Shown here one piece after another: positions 1 through 11,556 of a DNA stretch of 64,000 bases (position 1 is the stretch's first letter; every line of letters begins with the position of its first letter). The notes below the pieces were generated by a model that saw nothing but the letters and a program-made list of their open reading frames with translations, was not told the origin of the DNA and ran no database searches. Source of the DNA: Poa pratensis (Eukaryota > Streptophyta > Magnoliopsida > Poales > Poaceae); NCBI GenBank assembly GCA_947311845.1, contig CAMZMU010000027.1, positions 25,574,368-25,638,367 of the forward strand, in the 5' to 3' direction. A program made the position numbers and the translations under genes.

Positions 1-636
1 CAATTTGTGAGAAACCAGAATAACCATCAAGAAAGCAAAAATGAGTTTTCTTAGACAACCTTTCTAGCATTTGATCAATAAAAGGCAAAGGATAGTGATC
101 TTTCTTAGCAACTTTATTAACCTTTCGAAAATCAATGCACATCCTATATCCAACTACTACTCTTTGAGGAATAAGTTCATCATTTTCATTTGGCACAATA
201 GTAACTCCTCCTTTCTTAGGGTATGAAACAATATTACAAGCATCTTCACAAAAGATAATATGCCCTCCTTCCACATTTTTAGTTACAAGATCCTTAACTA
301 TTGCTACTGCAGGTTCAATAGTTATTTGTTCATCGGGTTCTCTAGCCTTCTTTTCACTTTTATTAACCACACTAGCCACTATAGAATGTTCCTTCACTTT
401 AACAGGAAAGGGCATTTTCTCAATATAAGGTTCTGGCAAAATGCGATCAACAGTATGAACTTCAACGTTTTTAGCAGAAGTAGAATTAGCATTATCTTTA
501 TAAGGTCTCCACTATTTTTTAGGAATATCAAGATAAGAGGCAAAAGCCTTATAACAGTTTGCAATAATTTGAGAGTCAAGACCATAGATAGCACTAACAT
601 TACGAAAATCATCAGTCTCCATAAAAGTTTCAATGC
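1..636 (-). pseudogene. Ty3/gypsy pol fragment (reverse transcriptase start), continues beyond window
   Basis: Read on the minus strand, this stretch gives a degraded polyprotein. It includes the gypsy RT blocks CIDFRKVNKVAKKDHYPLP (about 160-100) and FCFLDGYSGFSQI (about 45-5). Upstream is a linker containing KMPFPVKVKEHSIVASVVNK, of the kind found before RT in Athila-like elements. The protein would copy retrotransposon RNA into cDNA. The frame carries at least one stop and runs off the left edge. It belongs to the same element as the gag at 7057-7729 and the LTR at 7845-9350. The inner element at 642-7051 separates them, and the ATTCA duplication at its ends marks the break. Family level is confident; Athila-like is inferred from the primer site and linker. 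Confidence 0.8.
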
Positions 637-641
637 ATTCA

Positions 642-2096
642 TGATGCATGTAAAATGCATACATGAACTTTGCACTTTAATTGCTTATATTCCAATCATA
701 TTTGCATCATATAAGGGTTATATCAATGTTTTATAATGATTTTGGAAATATCTTAATGATTTCCTATTTTTATGGAATTAACCCTGCACAGGCAGAAAAC
801 CCCGTTTTCTTATTTTAATGTTTCAGGGACCCAAACGTCAACGAAATCACCTGGAAATTTACGGGCGTCAATATTTGGAAGGAAGAAGACCTGGGGGCGA
901 AGGAAGCAAACAAACGGAGGTCCGAGGACTGAACGGGGGTGGCCCACGCGGCCAGGTACTGTGGCCTCGTGGGCCCACCCGTTTGGCCCTCGTGGCTCCG
1001 TTGCCGTCGATCTTCGCTCCACCGACATAGTCTTGACCTAAAAACGCCTATAAAAAAGGTCCCCGACGTTCTCTGGAAGGAGGCGGCGGAGAAACACAGA
1101 ACCACAAAATAGAGAGACAGAAGGCTGCCGCCGGAGAAGATCGGAGGGGGGAAACGCCGCCGGAATCGCCTCCGGAGGGCTCCACCCCCCTCCGGCGTGT
1201 TCATCATCAACATCTTCATCGCCGTTGCTGCCTCCCATGATGAGGAGGGAGTAGTTCTTCATCGGGGCTGAGGGCTCTACCGGTAGCTATGTGGTTCATC
1301 TCTCTCTCCCATGATGTGATCTTTATGTGATCATGAGCTTTGTAATCTAATTGAATTCATGGATGTTTCTCCTTCATTGTTTGTGCTACTCAAGTGGTTT
1401 TATTAATGTAATTTCCGGAGTCACCTTTGTCCCATGGTGTGAAGTTGACAGTGTGCGCACCGTGTGTGACTCTTAGGCTAAAGGTTACAGAAATACTTAC
1501 CATGAGTTATTCTTTGTGTTGGATGTCACTATAAAATTGTGGTGTTTGTTTAGTACTATTTTGGGGCACTCATAGTGACCTTGGGGTTCCCTAGATGTGG
1601 AAGACAGACTTTAAGGTGTGCTTTTGTAGCCCTACACGATGGTCTTGGTGTTCTATGATATTGTGGTGTTTGTTCACTCAGACTTTAAGGTGTGCTCTTG
1701 TAGCCCTACGCAGTAGATTGGTATTTCTATCCAACGGGAGAATAGTTCAGAGTAGCAAAGTGAAGAGGAAATATCTATGTATTCAATTGTTGGGAGTGTC
1801 CACTAGTGAAAGTATGATCCCTAGGCCTTATTTCCAAGCATCCTAGAAAACCTTTGTCTTGTCCTCTTGCATTGAAGAGGATTGGGACACTTCCACATTC
1901 TTGCCTTGTTACATCAAACTTCCATCCATTAAATCAACCACCTTGTTCCTTAAACTTGTTTAGTGCATAATCAACTAAAACTTGTGACACTTTAGTTGTA
2001 GGGAATAGATAACTTTTCCTTCTTGCTCCTGCGGATCGATACCTTACTTCCACATTGAGAGGTGCTACAGTGATCCCTTGCTCTTGGGGGTTATCA
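642..2096 (+). repeat. 5' LTR of inner element
   Basis: 1455 bp, beginning TGATGCATGT and ending GGTTATCA. It carries a GC-rich block at about 880-1220 and a shorter duplicated phrase around AGACTTTAAGGTGTGC at 1607 and 1680. Several open frames of 60-130 codons lie in it on both strands. They recur in the partner LTR and are treated as non-coding. Confidence 0.92.
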
Positions 2097-2106
2097 AGTA
2101 CTTTTC

Positions 2107-2124
2107 TGGCGCCGTTGCCGGGGA
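2107..2124 (+). other. Primer-binding site, tRNA-Asp type
   Basis: TGGCGCCGTTGCCGGGGA begins 10 bases after the 5' LTR. This motif is the usual primer site of Athila-like grass gypsy elements, and its reverse complement occurs at 7815-7833 in the host element. Confidence 0.85.
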
Positions 2125-2347
2125 GCGTAGCGCTTAAGTTTCTATTCTTGTGTGCACTAGACTAAGCTTGGGGAGGTTCCTTTTATATCTTGCAATCATC
2201 TAAGCTTGGGGAGGTTCCTTTAAACTTGTTTGGTTGTGAGTTTCTCATTAGTTTTATATATATATCAAAAACCCATAAAAATTAGAAAATGGAAAACAAC
2301 AAAAAATTAGAGAGCTTTATGAAATCTATCTTGAGTTAGGACATGAT

Positions 2348-3196
2348 GTGTTTGAAGAGAAAATTAAAAAACATATGGAAAATTATTTGCATGATGGTAG
2401 CAATGTTATCACTATAAATTCTTTGAACACCATTATTGCTATTGCTCTGGAAAAGTTTAAGCTTGGGGAAGTGGCTGTTGATGAATGTGATATTTTTAGT
2501 CCCCCAAGTTTTGAGGAGAAAATTTTCTTTGATGATACTATGCCTCCAATATATGATGATTATAATCATTGTGATATTTTCAGTCCACCTACTATTGAGG
2601 ATAAAATTTATGTTGATTATAATATGCCTCCTATATATGATGTTTACAATGATGATTATGATGTTTTCAGTCCATCTACTATTGAGGATAAAATTCACTA
2701 TGATTATTCTATGCCTCCAATTTATGATGATTACAATGATGGATGTGCTAGTTTTACTCCCACTATTACTAATGAAATTGATTATACTTGTGTGGAGAGT
2801 AATAGTACTGTTATGCTTATGGATCATGATAATAATGCTTTATGTGATAGCTATATTGTTGATTTTATTCATGATGCCGCTGAAAATTATTTTGAGAGAG
2901 GAAAGTATGGTTATAGAAATCTTCACGTTACTAAATTTATCCTCTTTATGATGAAGGTTTTGGCCTTTCTCTTGATTTGCTTTTATTTGTTGGGTACTTT
3001 AAAACCTACTGGTCCTTATGAGAGAGGGAGACACGGTTTCATATATCTCAATAATATTAAGTCTCCTCTCTTTTTGTTGAAAATTTTGAAGTTGCACTTG
3101 CTTTGCCTTCCTATGCTAGTCACTTTGTGCTTTATTGATTTATTTTCTTACAAGATCCCAATGCATAGGAAGTGGGTTAGACTTAAATGTGTTTGA
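2348..3196 (+). CDS. Retrotransposon-encoded repeat protein with C-terminal hydrophobic segments, unknown function
   Basis: This is the only long ORF of the inner element, 282 residues as bounded here. The frame is also open upstream without a convincing ATG, so the start is uncertain. Residues about 45-140 hold three or four acidic tandem repeats of roughly 35 residues with cores such as CDIFSPPTIEDKI and MPPIYDDYND. The C-terminal third has hydrophobic segments around KVLAFLLICFYLLGTL and LLCLPMLVTLCFIDLF, consistent with membrane association. It lacks zinc knuckles, a DSG/DTG protease motif and a YxDD motif, so it is not a normal gag or pol. Athila-type elements can carry an extra envelope-like ORF, and the hydrophobic tail is compatible with that but does not prove it. 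Function unassigned. Confidence 0.6.
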   Translation: MFEEKIKKHMENYLHDGSNVITINSLNTIIAIALEKFKLGEVAVDECDIFSPPSFEEKIFFDDTMPPIYDDYNHCDIFSPPTIEDKIYVDYNMPPIYDVYNDDYDVFSPSTIEDKIHYDYSMPPIYDDYNDGCASFTPTITNEIDYTCVESNSTVMLMDHDNNALCDSYIVDFIHDAAENYFERGKYGYRNLHVTKFILFMMKVLAFLLICFYLLGTLKPTGPYERGRHGFIYLNNIKSPLFLLKILKLHLLCLPMLVTLCFIDLFSYKIPMHRKWVRLKCV

Positions 3197-5600
3197 TATT
3201 TGCTTCTTGATGCTCTTTTATATTCAACTCTTATTCCTATGGGAGCATCATTAAAACTATCAAGCCTAGCTATATGGCTATAAAGAAAGCGCTTTGCGGG
3301 AGGCAACCCGGTTATTTTTGTGTGATTTTTCTTTGTGTCCTCTTGCTGTAACAAGAGATTTTGTGTCTAGTTAGTTTCTGGAGTTTTAATAAAGTGCCAA
3401 GTTTTACCCATTTTGGTCTTGAAAAGTTGCTTATAGCGTTCGGAGATTTTATTCCTGCACGAAGTCAGTGCACGGTATGATTTTTAATTCTTATTCTGTA
3501 ACTCCGAATGAGCTCATATTTGAACTGTAGTTGCAACTTTTCATCCTCTGTATGCATGAATTTTTCGGAATTTTTCGAGAAAGTTTGGTAGGGTAGAAAA
3601 ATACGTTTTGCTGCTGCTGTTTTTCTGGACAGATTCTGTCCCATTTTGTTTGATGCATGCTTTGAGCTTTTAAGTTGAATCTTTTTGATCCAATTGAGTT
3701 TATGAGTAGGCATACAACATTATACACTTTCTGGACATGTCATATGAATTTTTGTTCAAGGATTATATGCAGCAAGAACCTATTTGTTTATCACTATTAA
3801 TGCACCCCACAGAAAAGAGATGGGAGAAACGGTGTTTTGAAGTTTTTTCACAGGGATTGGAGGAGATGCACCAAGAGCTATCCAAGGATGGTGAAGACCA
3901 TAAGCTTGGGGATGTGAAGACAACCCCGCTGGACCTACACACTCTCGGTTTGCACACGTCCAACTTCTGTTTTTCGATCGAAACACTTTATCGCATAAAC
4001 TTGGAGCGTCGTTTTTTTTTTGTTTGAGTCTTGAGAGACCACCACACTATCAATTATATATGAGAGAGCTACTGGAAATATGGGTTGAAATATGTTGGAT
4101 GCTTTTATAAGATTGGGAAAAGGGATGTTTGACTTGATTTTTAATGATACATATAGTTGCATGATTCATGAGCTTGTTTATGAGTAATAGTTTGCAAATT
4201 CTTTTAGAGCTATCACTTATTCATGTTTTGGTGCTGATTGTTATTTACTTGGTTTAACATGGATTAGTTAGTTCTATGGACACTCATGCATGCATCTAGA
4301 TGGTCAACTTTCTCCCTTTTGCTAGCCCAAAAACTCCAACAAGCAAAAACTTGTTTCCAACACCTTCAACCAAAGTTATTCCAGTGAGTCCACCATATCT
4401 ACCTATTGGCTTTATGCTATTCCGAGTATGTTTAACATGTTGTTTGTGTTATCTTACCTCTGAATGAAAATGTTTATGTTATTGATTGCAATGGAAAAAA
4501 TTGGTTATATAGCTCTCACGAACTTGATGCACAATGTTCTTTTATTTGCATAATAAAACTTGACCCATTGTGATTAAGATTATGATGTGAATGTTTTGGG
4601 TTGGAAGTTAGCCCATATGTGCTGTCACATGGCAAGCTTTCAACACGCTCTTCATCTCATTTAGTTGATATCATGTGCTTTTGTCTATGGATGCTTATCA
4701 TGTTGAAATAAATGTGGAAATAGAGTGAGTTTAAATGAGTTTGTGTAAATGGTTAGAGAGACGCCTGGGCCGCTAATCTAAGCCATGCATCATTCATGGT
4801 GGAAATTTACTTACATACTATGGTGAACCTTCTGTGATACACCTTGCAATAAAAAACTATTCCAAATGGTAAATAAAAAGGGTGTTGAGATTGTTCATTT
4901 TGTTTGTTTGTCTTGTCATTTTGATATGGGCTTGTTCCATATCTTGGGACAAGAGGTACCCAGTTGACGCTCTTGATGATACTATTATGCTTACAATGAT
5001 ATTTAATTGAACTTGCTTTGTTTCCCAAGTTGAGTAACACATGGTGTAAGTACTTGTATTCAAGGGGCATGAGACATTCAACCCATTCTTTATCAAGCAC
5101 ACTACTCATATTTGCTTTCACTTTAACCTTAATCATTCAAGATGCTATGATAGGGGCAATGAGAGCTTGACACCAATGAATACCTTATTGCAATCATTAA
5201 CTTAAGTAGAAGAGTTTGGAAGTTGGATGAAACTTATGCATGCTTTACCTCTACTCACATATACATCTTTCCAAAGTGTACACCTATCATATTCAGATTT
5301 TCATCTACACTCTATGACCATTGTAGGATGTTCTACTTATCATTATGCATACATGTGTTCCATATTACTTGCTACCATGTTACACTTTGTGAACTATCAA
5401 TGAACATCCTTGTCTTGAATACTTGATATCACTTCATAAACTATTTGCATATTGCTACTCCTTTGAAGAATGAATCATTTGACTATATGTAGCAATTGTA
5501 ATCATCTTTGATATTCATTGTTAAGTATTAAATTGCAAAGTCCATGTTAGTTTTATCATCTTCATACTCGAGGACGAGCATGGATTAAGCTTGGGGATGT
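3197..5600 (+). other. Non-coding internal region and polypurine tract of inner element
   Basis: About 2.4 kb without a supportable gene. It is AT-rich with short spurious frames. The phrase AAGCTTGGGGA, which also forms the polypurine tract at 5588-5600, is repeated near 3901 and at three places in the 5' internal region. CTCGAGGACGAGCATGG just before the tract is a phrase I associate with this class of grass element. Confidence 0.6.
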
Positions 5601-7051
5601 TGATGCATGTAAAATGCATACATGAACTTTGCACTTTAATTGCTTATATTCCAATCATATTTGCATCATATAAGGGTTATATCAATGTTTTATAATGATT
5701 TTGGAAATATCTTAATTATTTCCTATTTTTATGGAATTAACCCTGCACAGGCAGAAAACCCCGTTTTCTTATTTTAATGTTTCAGGGACCCAAACGTCAA
5801 CGAAATCACCTGGAAATTTACGGGCGTCAATATTTGGAAGGAAGAAGACCTGGGGCGAAGGAAGCAAACAAACGGAGGTCCGAGGACCGAACGGGGGTGG
5901 CCCACGCGGCCAGGTACTGTGGCCGCGTGGGGCCCACCCGTTGGCCCTCGTGGCTCCGTTGCCGTCGATCTTCGCTCCACCGACATAGTCTTGACCTAAA
6001 AACGCCTATAAAAAAGGTCCCCCGACGTTCTTTGGAAGGAGGCGGCAGAGAAACACAAACCACAAAACAGAGAGACAGAAGGCTGCCGCCGGAGAAGATC
6101 GGAGGGGGGAAACGCCGCCGGAATCGCCTCCGGAGGGCTCCACCCCCCTCCGGCGTGTTCATCATCAACATCTTCATCGCCGTTGCTGCCTCCCATGATG
6201 AGGAGGGAGTAGTTCTTCATCGGGGTGAGGGCTCTACCGGTAGCTATGTGGTTCATCTCTCTCTCCCATGATGTGATCTTTATGTGATCATGAGCTTTGT
6301 AATCTAATTGAATTGATGGATGTTTCTCCTTCATTGTTTGTGTTACTCAAGTGGTTTTATTAATGTAATTTCCGGAGTCACCTTTGTCCCATGGTGTGAA
6401 GTTGACAGTGTGCGCACCATGTGTGACTCTTAGGCTAAAGGTTACAGAAATACTTATCATGAGTTATTCTTTGTGTTGGATGTCACTATAAAATTGTGGT
6501 TTTGTTTAGTACTATTTTGGGGCACTCATAGTGACCTTGGGGTTCCCTAGATGTGGAAGACAGACTTTAAGGTGTGCTTTTGTAGCCCTACACGATGGTC
6601 TTGGTGTTCTATGATATTGTGGTGTTTGTTCACTCAGACTTTAAGGTGTGCTCTTGTAGCCCTACGCAGTAGATTGGTATTTCTATCCAACGGGAGAATA
6701 GTTCAGAGTAGCAAAGTGAAGAGGAAATATCTATGTATTCAATTGTTGGGAGTGTCCACTAGTGAAAGTATGATCCCTAGGCCTTATTTCCAAGCATCCT
6801 ACAAAACCTTTGTCTTATCCTCTTGCATTGAAGAGGATTGGGACACTTCCACATTCTTGCCTTGTTACATCAAACTTCCATCCATTAAATCAACCACCTT
6901 GTTCCTTAAACTTGTTTAGGCATAATCAACTAAAACTTGTGACACTTTAGTTGTAGGGAATAGATAACTTTTCCTTGTTGCTCCTGCGGATCGATACCTT
7001 ACTTCCACATTGAGAGGTGCTACAGTGATCCCTTACTCTTGGGGGTTATCA
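5601..7051 (+). repeat. 3' LTR of inner element
   Basis: 1451 bp, collinear with 642-2096 with about 15 substitutions and several 1-bp indels, and followed directly by the ATTCA duplication. Confidence 0.92.
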
Positions 7052-7056
7052 ATTCA

Positions 7057-7729
7057 TAATCGTAATTTATACCTGACTTTCTACCTTTATCATTCTCCCA
7101 TCCTTCAGTGTTTTCCTGAATCCGATCAAGAAGGTCCCATTTAACTTCTTCTTCATTACGTGTAAATGATCCAGAGCAAGAGGCATCCAAAAAACCTTTA
7201 TCATGAAGAGAAAGCCTCGCATAGAAGTTATTAATAACAATATTACTCGGGAGCTCATGAATGGGGCATTTGAGCATTAATGACTTCAACCTCCCCACGC
7301 TTGGGCAATACTTTCTCCATCATGAGGCAAAAAATTATATATATGATTCCGATCTTGATGAATTTCGCTAGGAGGATAAAATTTAGAGTAAAAGAGAGGT
7401 ACAATTTCCTCCCAACCAATCGAGCGGACATTCTTCAGCATCTTATACCATTCCGCAACTCAGCCCTTCAGTGATATAGAGAATAATTTCCTCTTGACTT
7501 CTTCCGTTGAAATACCTGCACACTTGAATAACTCGCATAATTCATGTATAAAAAGCAAGTGATCACCAGGATGGACAGTTCCATCTCCTACATAGCGGTT
7601 ATTCATAACACGTTCAACAATCTTCATAGGTATTTTAAATGGATCTAATTGAGCAGGCGGCGGGTTGTCTCCTACCGCAGCAGTGGTAGTAGCATTCCCG
7701 AATAGGGATTCAAATGGAGATCTCTCCAT
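7057..7729 (-). pseudogene. Ty3/gypsy gag fragment
   Basis: The minus-strand frame starts at an ATG at 7729 (MERSPFESLFGN) and reads into a retrotransposon gag domain. It includes VERVMNNRYVGDGTVHPGDHL, LFSISLKG, then after an in-frame stop VAEWYKML, YARLSLHDKGFLDASCSG and KWDLLDRIQENTEGWEND. Gag forms the particle that packages element RNA. The frame has at least one stop and is cut at 7052 by the inner element. It lies downstream of the PBS at 7815 in minus orientation, as expected. It is the gag half of the element whose pol begins at 636. Confidence 0.8.
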
Positions 7730-7814
7730 GATAAAATAAAGTAGCAAGCAGAAATAAAAACAACACTTACAGTAAAAGTTTCCCTTACCAATTCCACTTA
7801 CCAATAGCACTTCA

Positions 7815-7833
7815 CTCCCCGGCAACGGCGCCA
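7815..7833 (-). other. Primer-binding site of host gypsy element
   Basis: The reverse complement reads TGGCGCCGTTGCCGGGGAG, about 11 bases inside the LTR end at 7845. It is the same tRNA-Asp-type site as in the nested element. Confidence 0.85.
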
Positions 7834-7844
7834 GAAAATAGTCT

Positions 7845-9350
7845 TGATGACCCACAAGTATAGGGGGTGTATCATAGTACTTTCGATAAATAAGAGTGTC
7901 AAACCCAACGAGGAGCAGAAGGTGTTGACAAGTAGTTTCGGTCAAGGTTTCTCTGTAAACACTAGCAGACAAGTTTTTAGGGGTTTTTGATATAGCAGAT
8001 AAATAAAATACAAGTAAATAAAAGAGAGCAATAATAATTGCAGCGAGTGGCCCAATCCTTTTTAGAAGGACAAGCCGGTTGGTTTACTTATGATGACCAA
8101 ATGTTCTTGAGGACACACGGGAATTTCGTCAAGTGCTTTCGCTTCATACAGTTGATTAATCTTTATTGTTTTGATAAGTGTTGTGTGGGTGAACCTATGC
8201 TAATGCACCGCCCTTACTTGGACTAATACATACTTGTGATTATACCCCTTGTAAGCATCCGCAACTACAAGAAAGTAATTAAGATAAATCTAACCATAGC
8301 CTTAAACTCTGAGATCCTACACTCCCTCGTGCACCGGTTTACTAACGGGGGTTTAGCTTTCTGTCACTCCGGTAACCCCACAATTAGCAACCAACTACAC
8401 AATGCATTCCCCTAGGCCCATGAAGGTGAAGTGTCATATAGTCGACGTTCACATGACACCACTAGAAGAATAGCACCACAAATTAAATATCAAACCATTA
8501 AATATTACTCAACATAATTCCACTACTAACAACATGACTTCTCCCATGTCCTCAAGAACTAAACGAACTACTCACAAGACATCATATGGATCATGATCAC
8601 AGGTGATATAATGACAAATAACAATCTGGACATAAACCGTAATTCACCGATAGAACCCAATAGCATCAACCACAAGGAGTAATTAACACCGGGAAAGTTC
8701 CCCCTATGAACTAGACAAAGTACAGCCCTAGATGTTACAGCGGAACGAAGTGGAGCGGTGGAGATGATGGTGATGGCGGTGGAGATGATGATGATGATCC
8801 CGATGAAGTCCAACGTGATGACGATGATAATGGCGATGATTTCCCCACTCCGGGAGGGAACTTCCCCGGCAGATTTCTCCCTGCCGGAGAGCTTTTTCTC
8901 TCTCTGTGGTTTTCGTCCCGTGGAGGCGGCGAAATATTTTCTTTCTCCCCCTCTGTGAAGATTAGGGTTGAGTCGAAGATGTACGCGAAGGGGCGACGCC
9001 AGAGGTGGGCCAGGGGCTCCACGCTAGGCCTCGGCGCGGGCCCCATGGTAGCCGCACCCTAGGGTGGCGTGGGCCCCTCATGGCCCATCTCGGCCTCCCC
9101 TTTTGGCAGCCTCCGTCTTCTGGTAAAATAGGATCTTCTGTATATTTCTCTTGATTTTTGGAACTCCAGAAATATAGTGTCTTGGCGGTGCTTTTTCCAG
9201 CTAGATCCTGACTCTTGCAGTCAATCTCCCAATAATCATCAAACATGCAAAATAAGGTGAAATAACATAAGTATCATATCTAAATATGTAATATATCAAT
9301 AAATAGCAGTAAATTATGATACAAAATAGTGATGCAAAATGGACGTATCA
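7845..9350 (-). repeat. 5' LTR of host gypsy element (minus orientation)
   Basis: On the minus strand the LTR starts TGATACGTCCATTTTGCATC at 9350 and ends GTGGGTCATCA at 7845, 1506 bp. Its partner LTR lies outside the window, so the full element and its duplication cannot be checked. A GC-rich block at about 8750-9120 contains tandem ATGATG/GATGGTGATGG runs. No gene is called in it. Confidence 0.85.
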
Positions 9351-10197
9351 GCGTTTCTAGGGTTTCCCCCCGGAGTCGCCCAAGGAGGGCGACGCGGGGG
9401 TGGGGTGGGGGTCGGGGTGGGTTGAGAGTGGCGTTTTTAGCTTCAATTGATTTGTTTGATCTATTGAACGATGCAGGTCTCTTTTTCTCTGTCTATGCAC
9501 TAAATAGTATGGATCGATGCGGCTGTATGATGATAGCACTGAGTGTTTCGTATAATCATGTGACAATGCAGATTGGACAGTTATTCTTATAAACTAAACA
9601 ACTGCTGTTTTACCTCATCCTTGCACTTCTCATGAACAATCCTTAACTGTTCTTGTTGCTCTAAAACCAAGTCACAGAGGAGTATTAATCATCTGAAGCA
9701 TAACATCTTGATCCTGACCTGTTCTTTAGGCACATAAATGTACACTGTTTTTTTACTCTGTTGCATGCTTCTTTTATCCAAAATTTGGTATAAACTGATT
9801 AAATACATTGTTTACAGCTGCACTTGGTTTATTGTATCATGCAGACTAGCTAATACATTGATTTGAACTTTTGTTTGCACCATCGAGTTGTGTGGTAAAC
9901 GGAAGATAAATGTAAAATAAAACTGCCTTGGGCACTGAACATGGGCATCCGCAGAACACCCTGATCTGATGCTGACATACAGAACCGTGGCTACAAACAA
10001 TCCTAAAATGAAAGCAACTTCTGTTAATCAGACATATAGATGTACAACTTCTGTTAGGTGCTGCAGTTCATCCTTCGTATTCATTTGATATGCATGTCAT
10101 GCTATTTTTGGATTAGTATTCTAGTATTCATTTGATAGTTGCTTGATATACAACTAGTCTATTTTCCGATTAGTATTCTGAAATTTCCGCTTTAACT
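9351..10197. other. No gene seen; unique-looking DNA with a G-rich tract
   Basis: Right flank of the host gypsy element. It begins with TCTAGGGTTT and a GC-rich stretch, then turns AT-rich. G-runs at 9396-9421 (five G-blocks of 3-5) could form a quadruplex. It may contain the decayed 5' part of the hAT gene that ends at 10434, but no readable exon was found. Confidence 0.4.
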
Positions 10198-10434
10198 GTG
10201 CCTTCGGAGTCGGCTTTTAGCACCGGAGGACGCGTCGTCAGCGATTATAGGAGCAGCCTCGCGCCCACTACCGTTGAGGCTTTGATATGTTTGCATGATT
10301 GGTTTAAGGCAGCCGGTATGCATTTTTTCCCTTAAGTTTTTTTTTTCCTTTGGCTCATATAATGTTTTCTTGTGGCTAATAAAATTTATCTTCCACTTTC
10401 AGACGCTAGGAAGAATGAAAGGATTTCATCTTGA
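10198..10434 (+). pseudogene. hAT transposase C-terminal dimerisation domain, two exons, truncated
   Basis: From 10198 the frame reads VPSESAFSTGGRVVSDYRSS, then LAPTTVEALICLHDWFKAA. This is the hallmark C-terminal block of hAT transposases (SESAFSTGGRV plus the ALICxxDW core). A clean GT-AG intron (10316-10402) splits a GAC codon, and the second exon adds DARKNERISS and a stop at 10432-10434. The rest of the transposase (BED finger, catalytic core) is not visible upstream, so this is a 5'-truncated relic or the end of a domesticated gene. The preserved splice sites and lack of internal stops over about 50 codons are notable. Confidence 0.75.
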
Positions 10435-11556
10435 TGCTGCAGAAATAGAAGAGGAGGTGACAACTACTGTTCTTATACCTGCTTGCTGTAACTTAAAAAC
10501 TTTGCTTGATCAACTAGCTCACGACGTTCTATCTAATAATACTTGATGATGATGTTCTTGCATTACATGTAGGTGCTAAAAACCTGTTTACCTTGCAGTA
10601 CCATCTTCATATGTTCAGAATTCGAATTTACATATATTTGAAAGCTCAAGCTGCTTTATGAACTGTATAAGCGATCAGGAGAGTAATAAAGTGAACGTGG
10701 ATTACTAGTAAATCGATACCCAAGTAGTTAACTTGGTTCGTTTGTTTGGGGCCTCATCAAACTATTTATTAGAGTATGCACAATTGTGGTTTCTCGAGTA
10801 GTAAAAATATCAGGCTGATGTTCAGTTTATCCTTGTTGGTGCTACTTTTGTTACCTGCTTGTTGGTGCTACTGTTTGTTACCTTATGTACATGCCCTCCA
10901 AATGCTTCACTAGTTTCATTGTTTACTTAACATTGTATGGGCAGGCCCTCCAAATGCTTGATTGGTTTCTCCAGCAGGTTGTTGTGCGACATGGATTCAG
11001 CAGCACAAAGATTTCCAAGACATGTGCTTTGCTTCTACAGATGAACATTTCAAGAAGGAACACCTGAGTTGATCCTGTGCAAGCTGAGGACTCTGAGTTG
11101 ATCCTCTGCATAAGCTGAGAACTTGGTGATTAGGGAGTTTGCTGGAGATGACAATGAACTTGAACAATGTTAAAGTTTTGAGCATTTAAATTATAGACCT
11201 CTGTTCGTTTGTCTCACAGTATTCTGTTGTTTGTTTGGAATTGTTGAAGTATCCATCCGTTAGAGGAATCTCACTGCATTCTGTTGTCTCTTTGAAATTT
11301 CTGTAAGTTTGCATGCTCTCTTCTCCAAATATGTAACAAATTGATGTACAGTATTACTTAACGATCGTATGCGATCGCGAGCTAGCTAGCCTAGCGATCG
11401 TACATGCCGCGTGCGGCGCCGCAAAGAACCGCGGCGCATACACAACTACGACGTGGCATACCGCGTACCATTAGCGGCGTATGCGGCGCGCGCGGACTAC
11501 CGCAGAGCGTCCCGCTTGCACCCTGCGACTGCCTCGTTCATCAATCAGTCGCCTAA
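10435..11556. other. No gene supported; 3' flank of hAT relic, then CpG-dense palindromic patch
   Basis: About 1.1 kb. 10435-11340 is AT-rich and looks like 3'-UTR or decayed sequence. 11361-11530 is abruptly CpG-rich with self-complementary words (ACGATCG...CGATCGT at 11361-11401, GAGCTAGCTAGC, repeated GCGGCGC). It could be a terminal fragment of another DNA transposon, but no duplication was found. Confidence 0.35.

Larger units (their letters stand above)
642..7051 (+). mobile_element. Complete non-autonomous LTR retrotransposon, nested in an older gypsy element
   Basis: Two LTRs (642-2096 and 5601-7051) start TGATGCATG, end GGTTATCA and bound an internal region of about 3.5 kb. The 5-bp flanks are ATTCA at 637-641 and ATTCA at 7052-7056, a perfect target-site duplication. 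A primer-binding site follows the 5' LTR and a purine tract (AAGCTTGGGGATGT) precedes the 3' LTR. There is no recognisable gag, protease, RT or integrase, only the 282-residue ORF at 2348. The PBS equals that of the host element at 7815-7833, so an Athila-like element could supply enzymes in trans (inference). By eye the LTRs differ at about 15 substitutions plus several short indels in 1.45 kb, a recent but not brand-new insertion. Confidence 0.92.

Noticed and set aside
772..1262. Overlapping frames of 70-134 codons on both strands in the LTR at 642-2096, repeated at 5731-6334
   Set aside because: They lie inside LTRs in a GC-rich block, overlap in several frames and differ by frameshifts between the two LTRs. 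They behave as non-coding LTR sequence.
8735..9246. Frames of 66-103 codons in the gypsy LTR, one with Arg/Pro/Ser-rich composition
   Set aside because: Inside the LTR, next to ATG/GATGGTGATGG tandem runs; no independent coding evidence.
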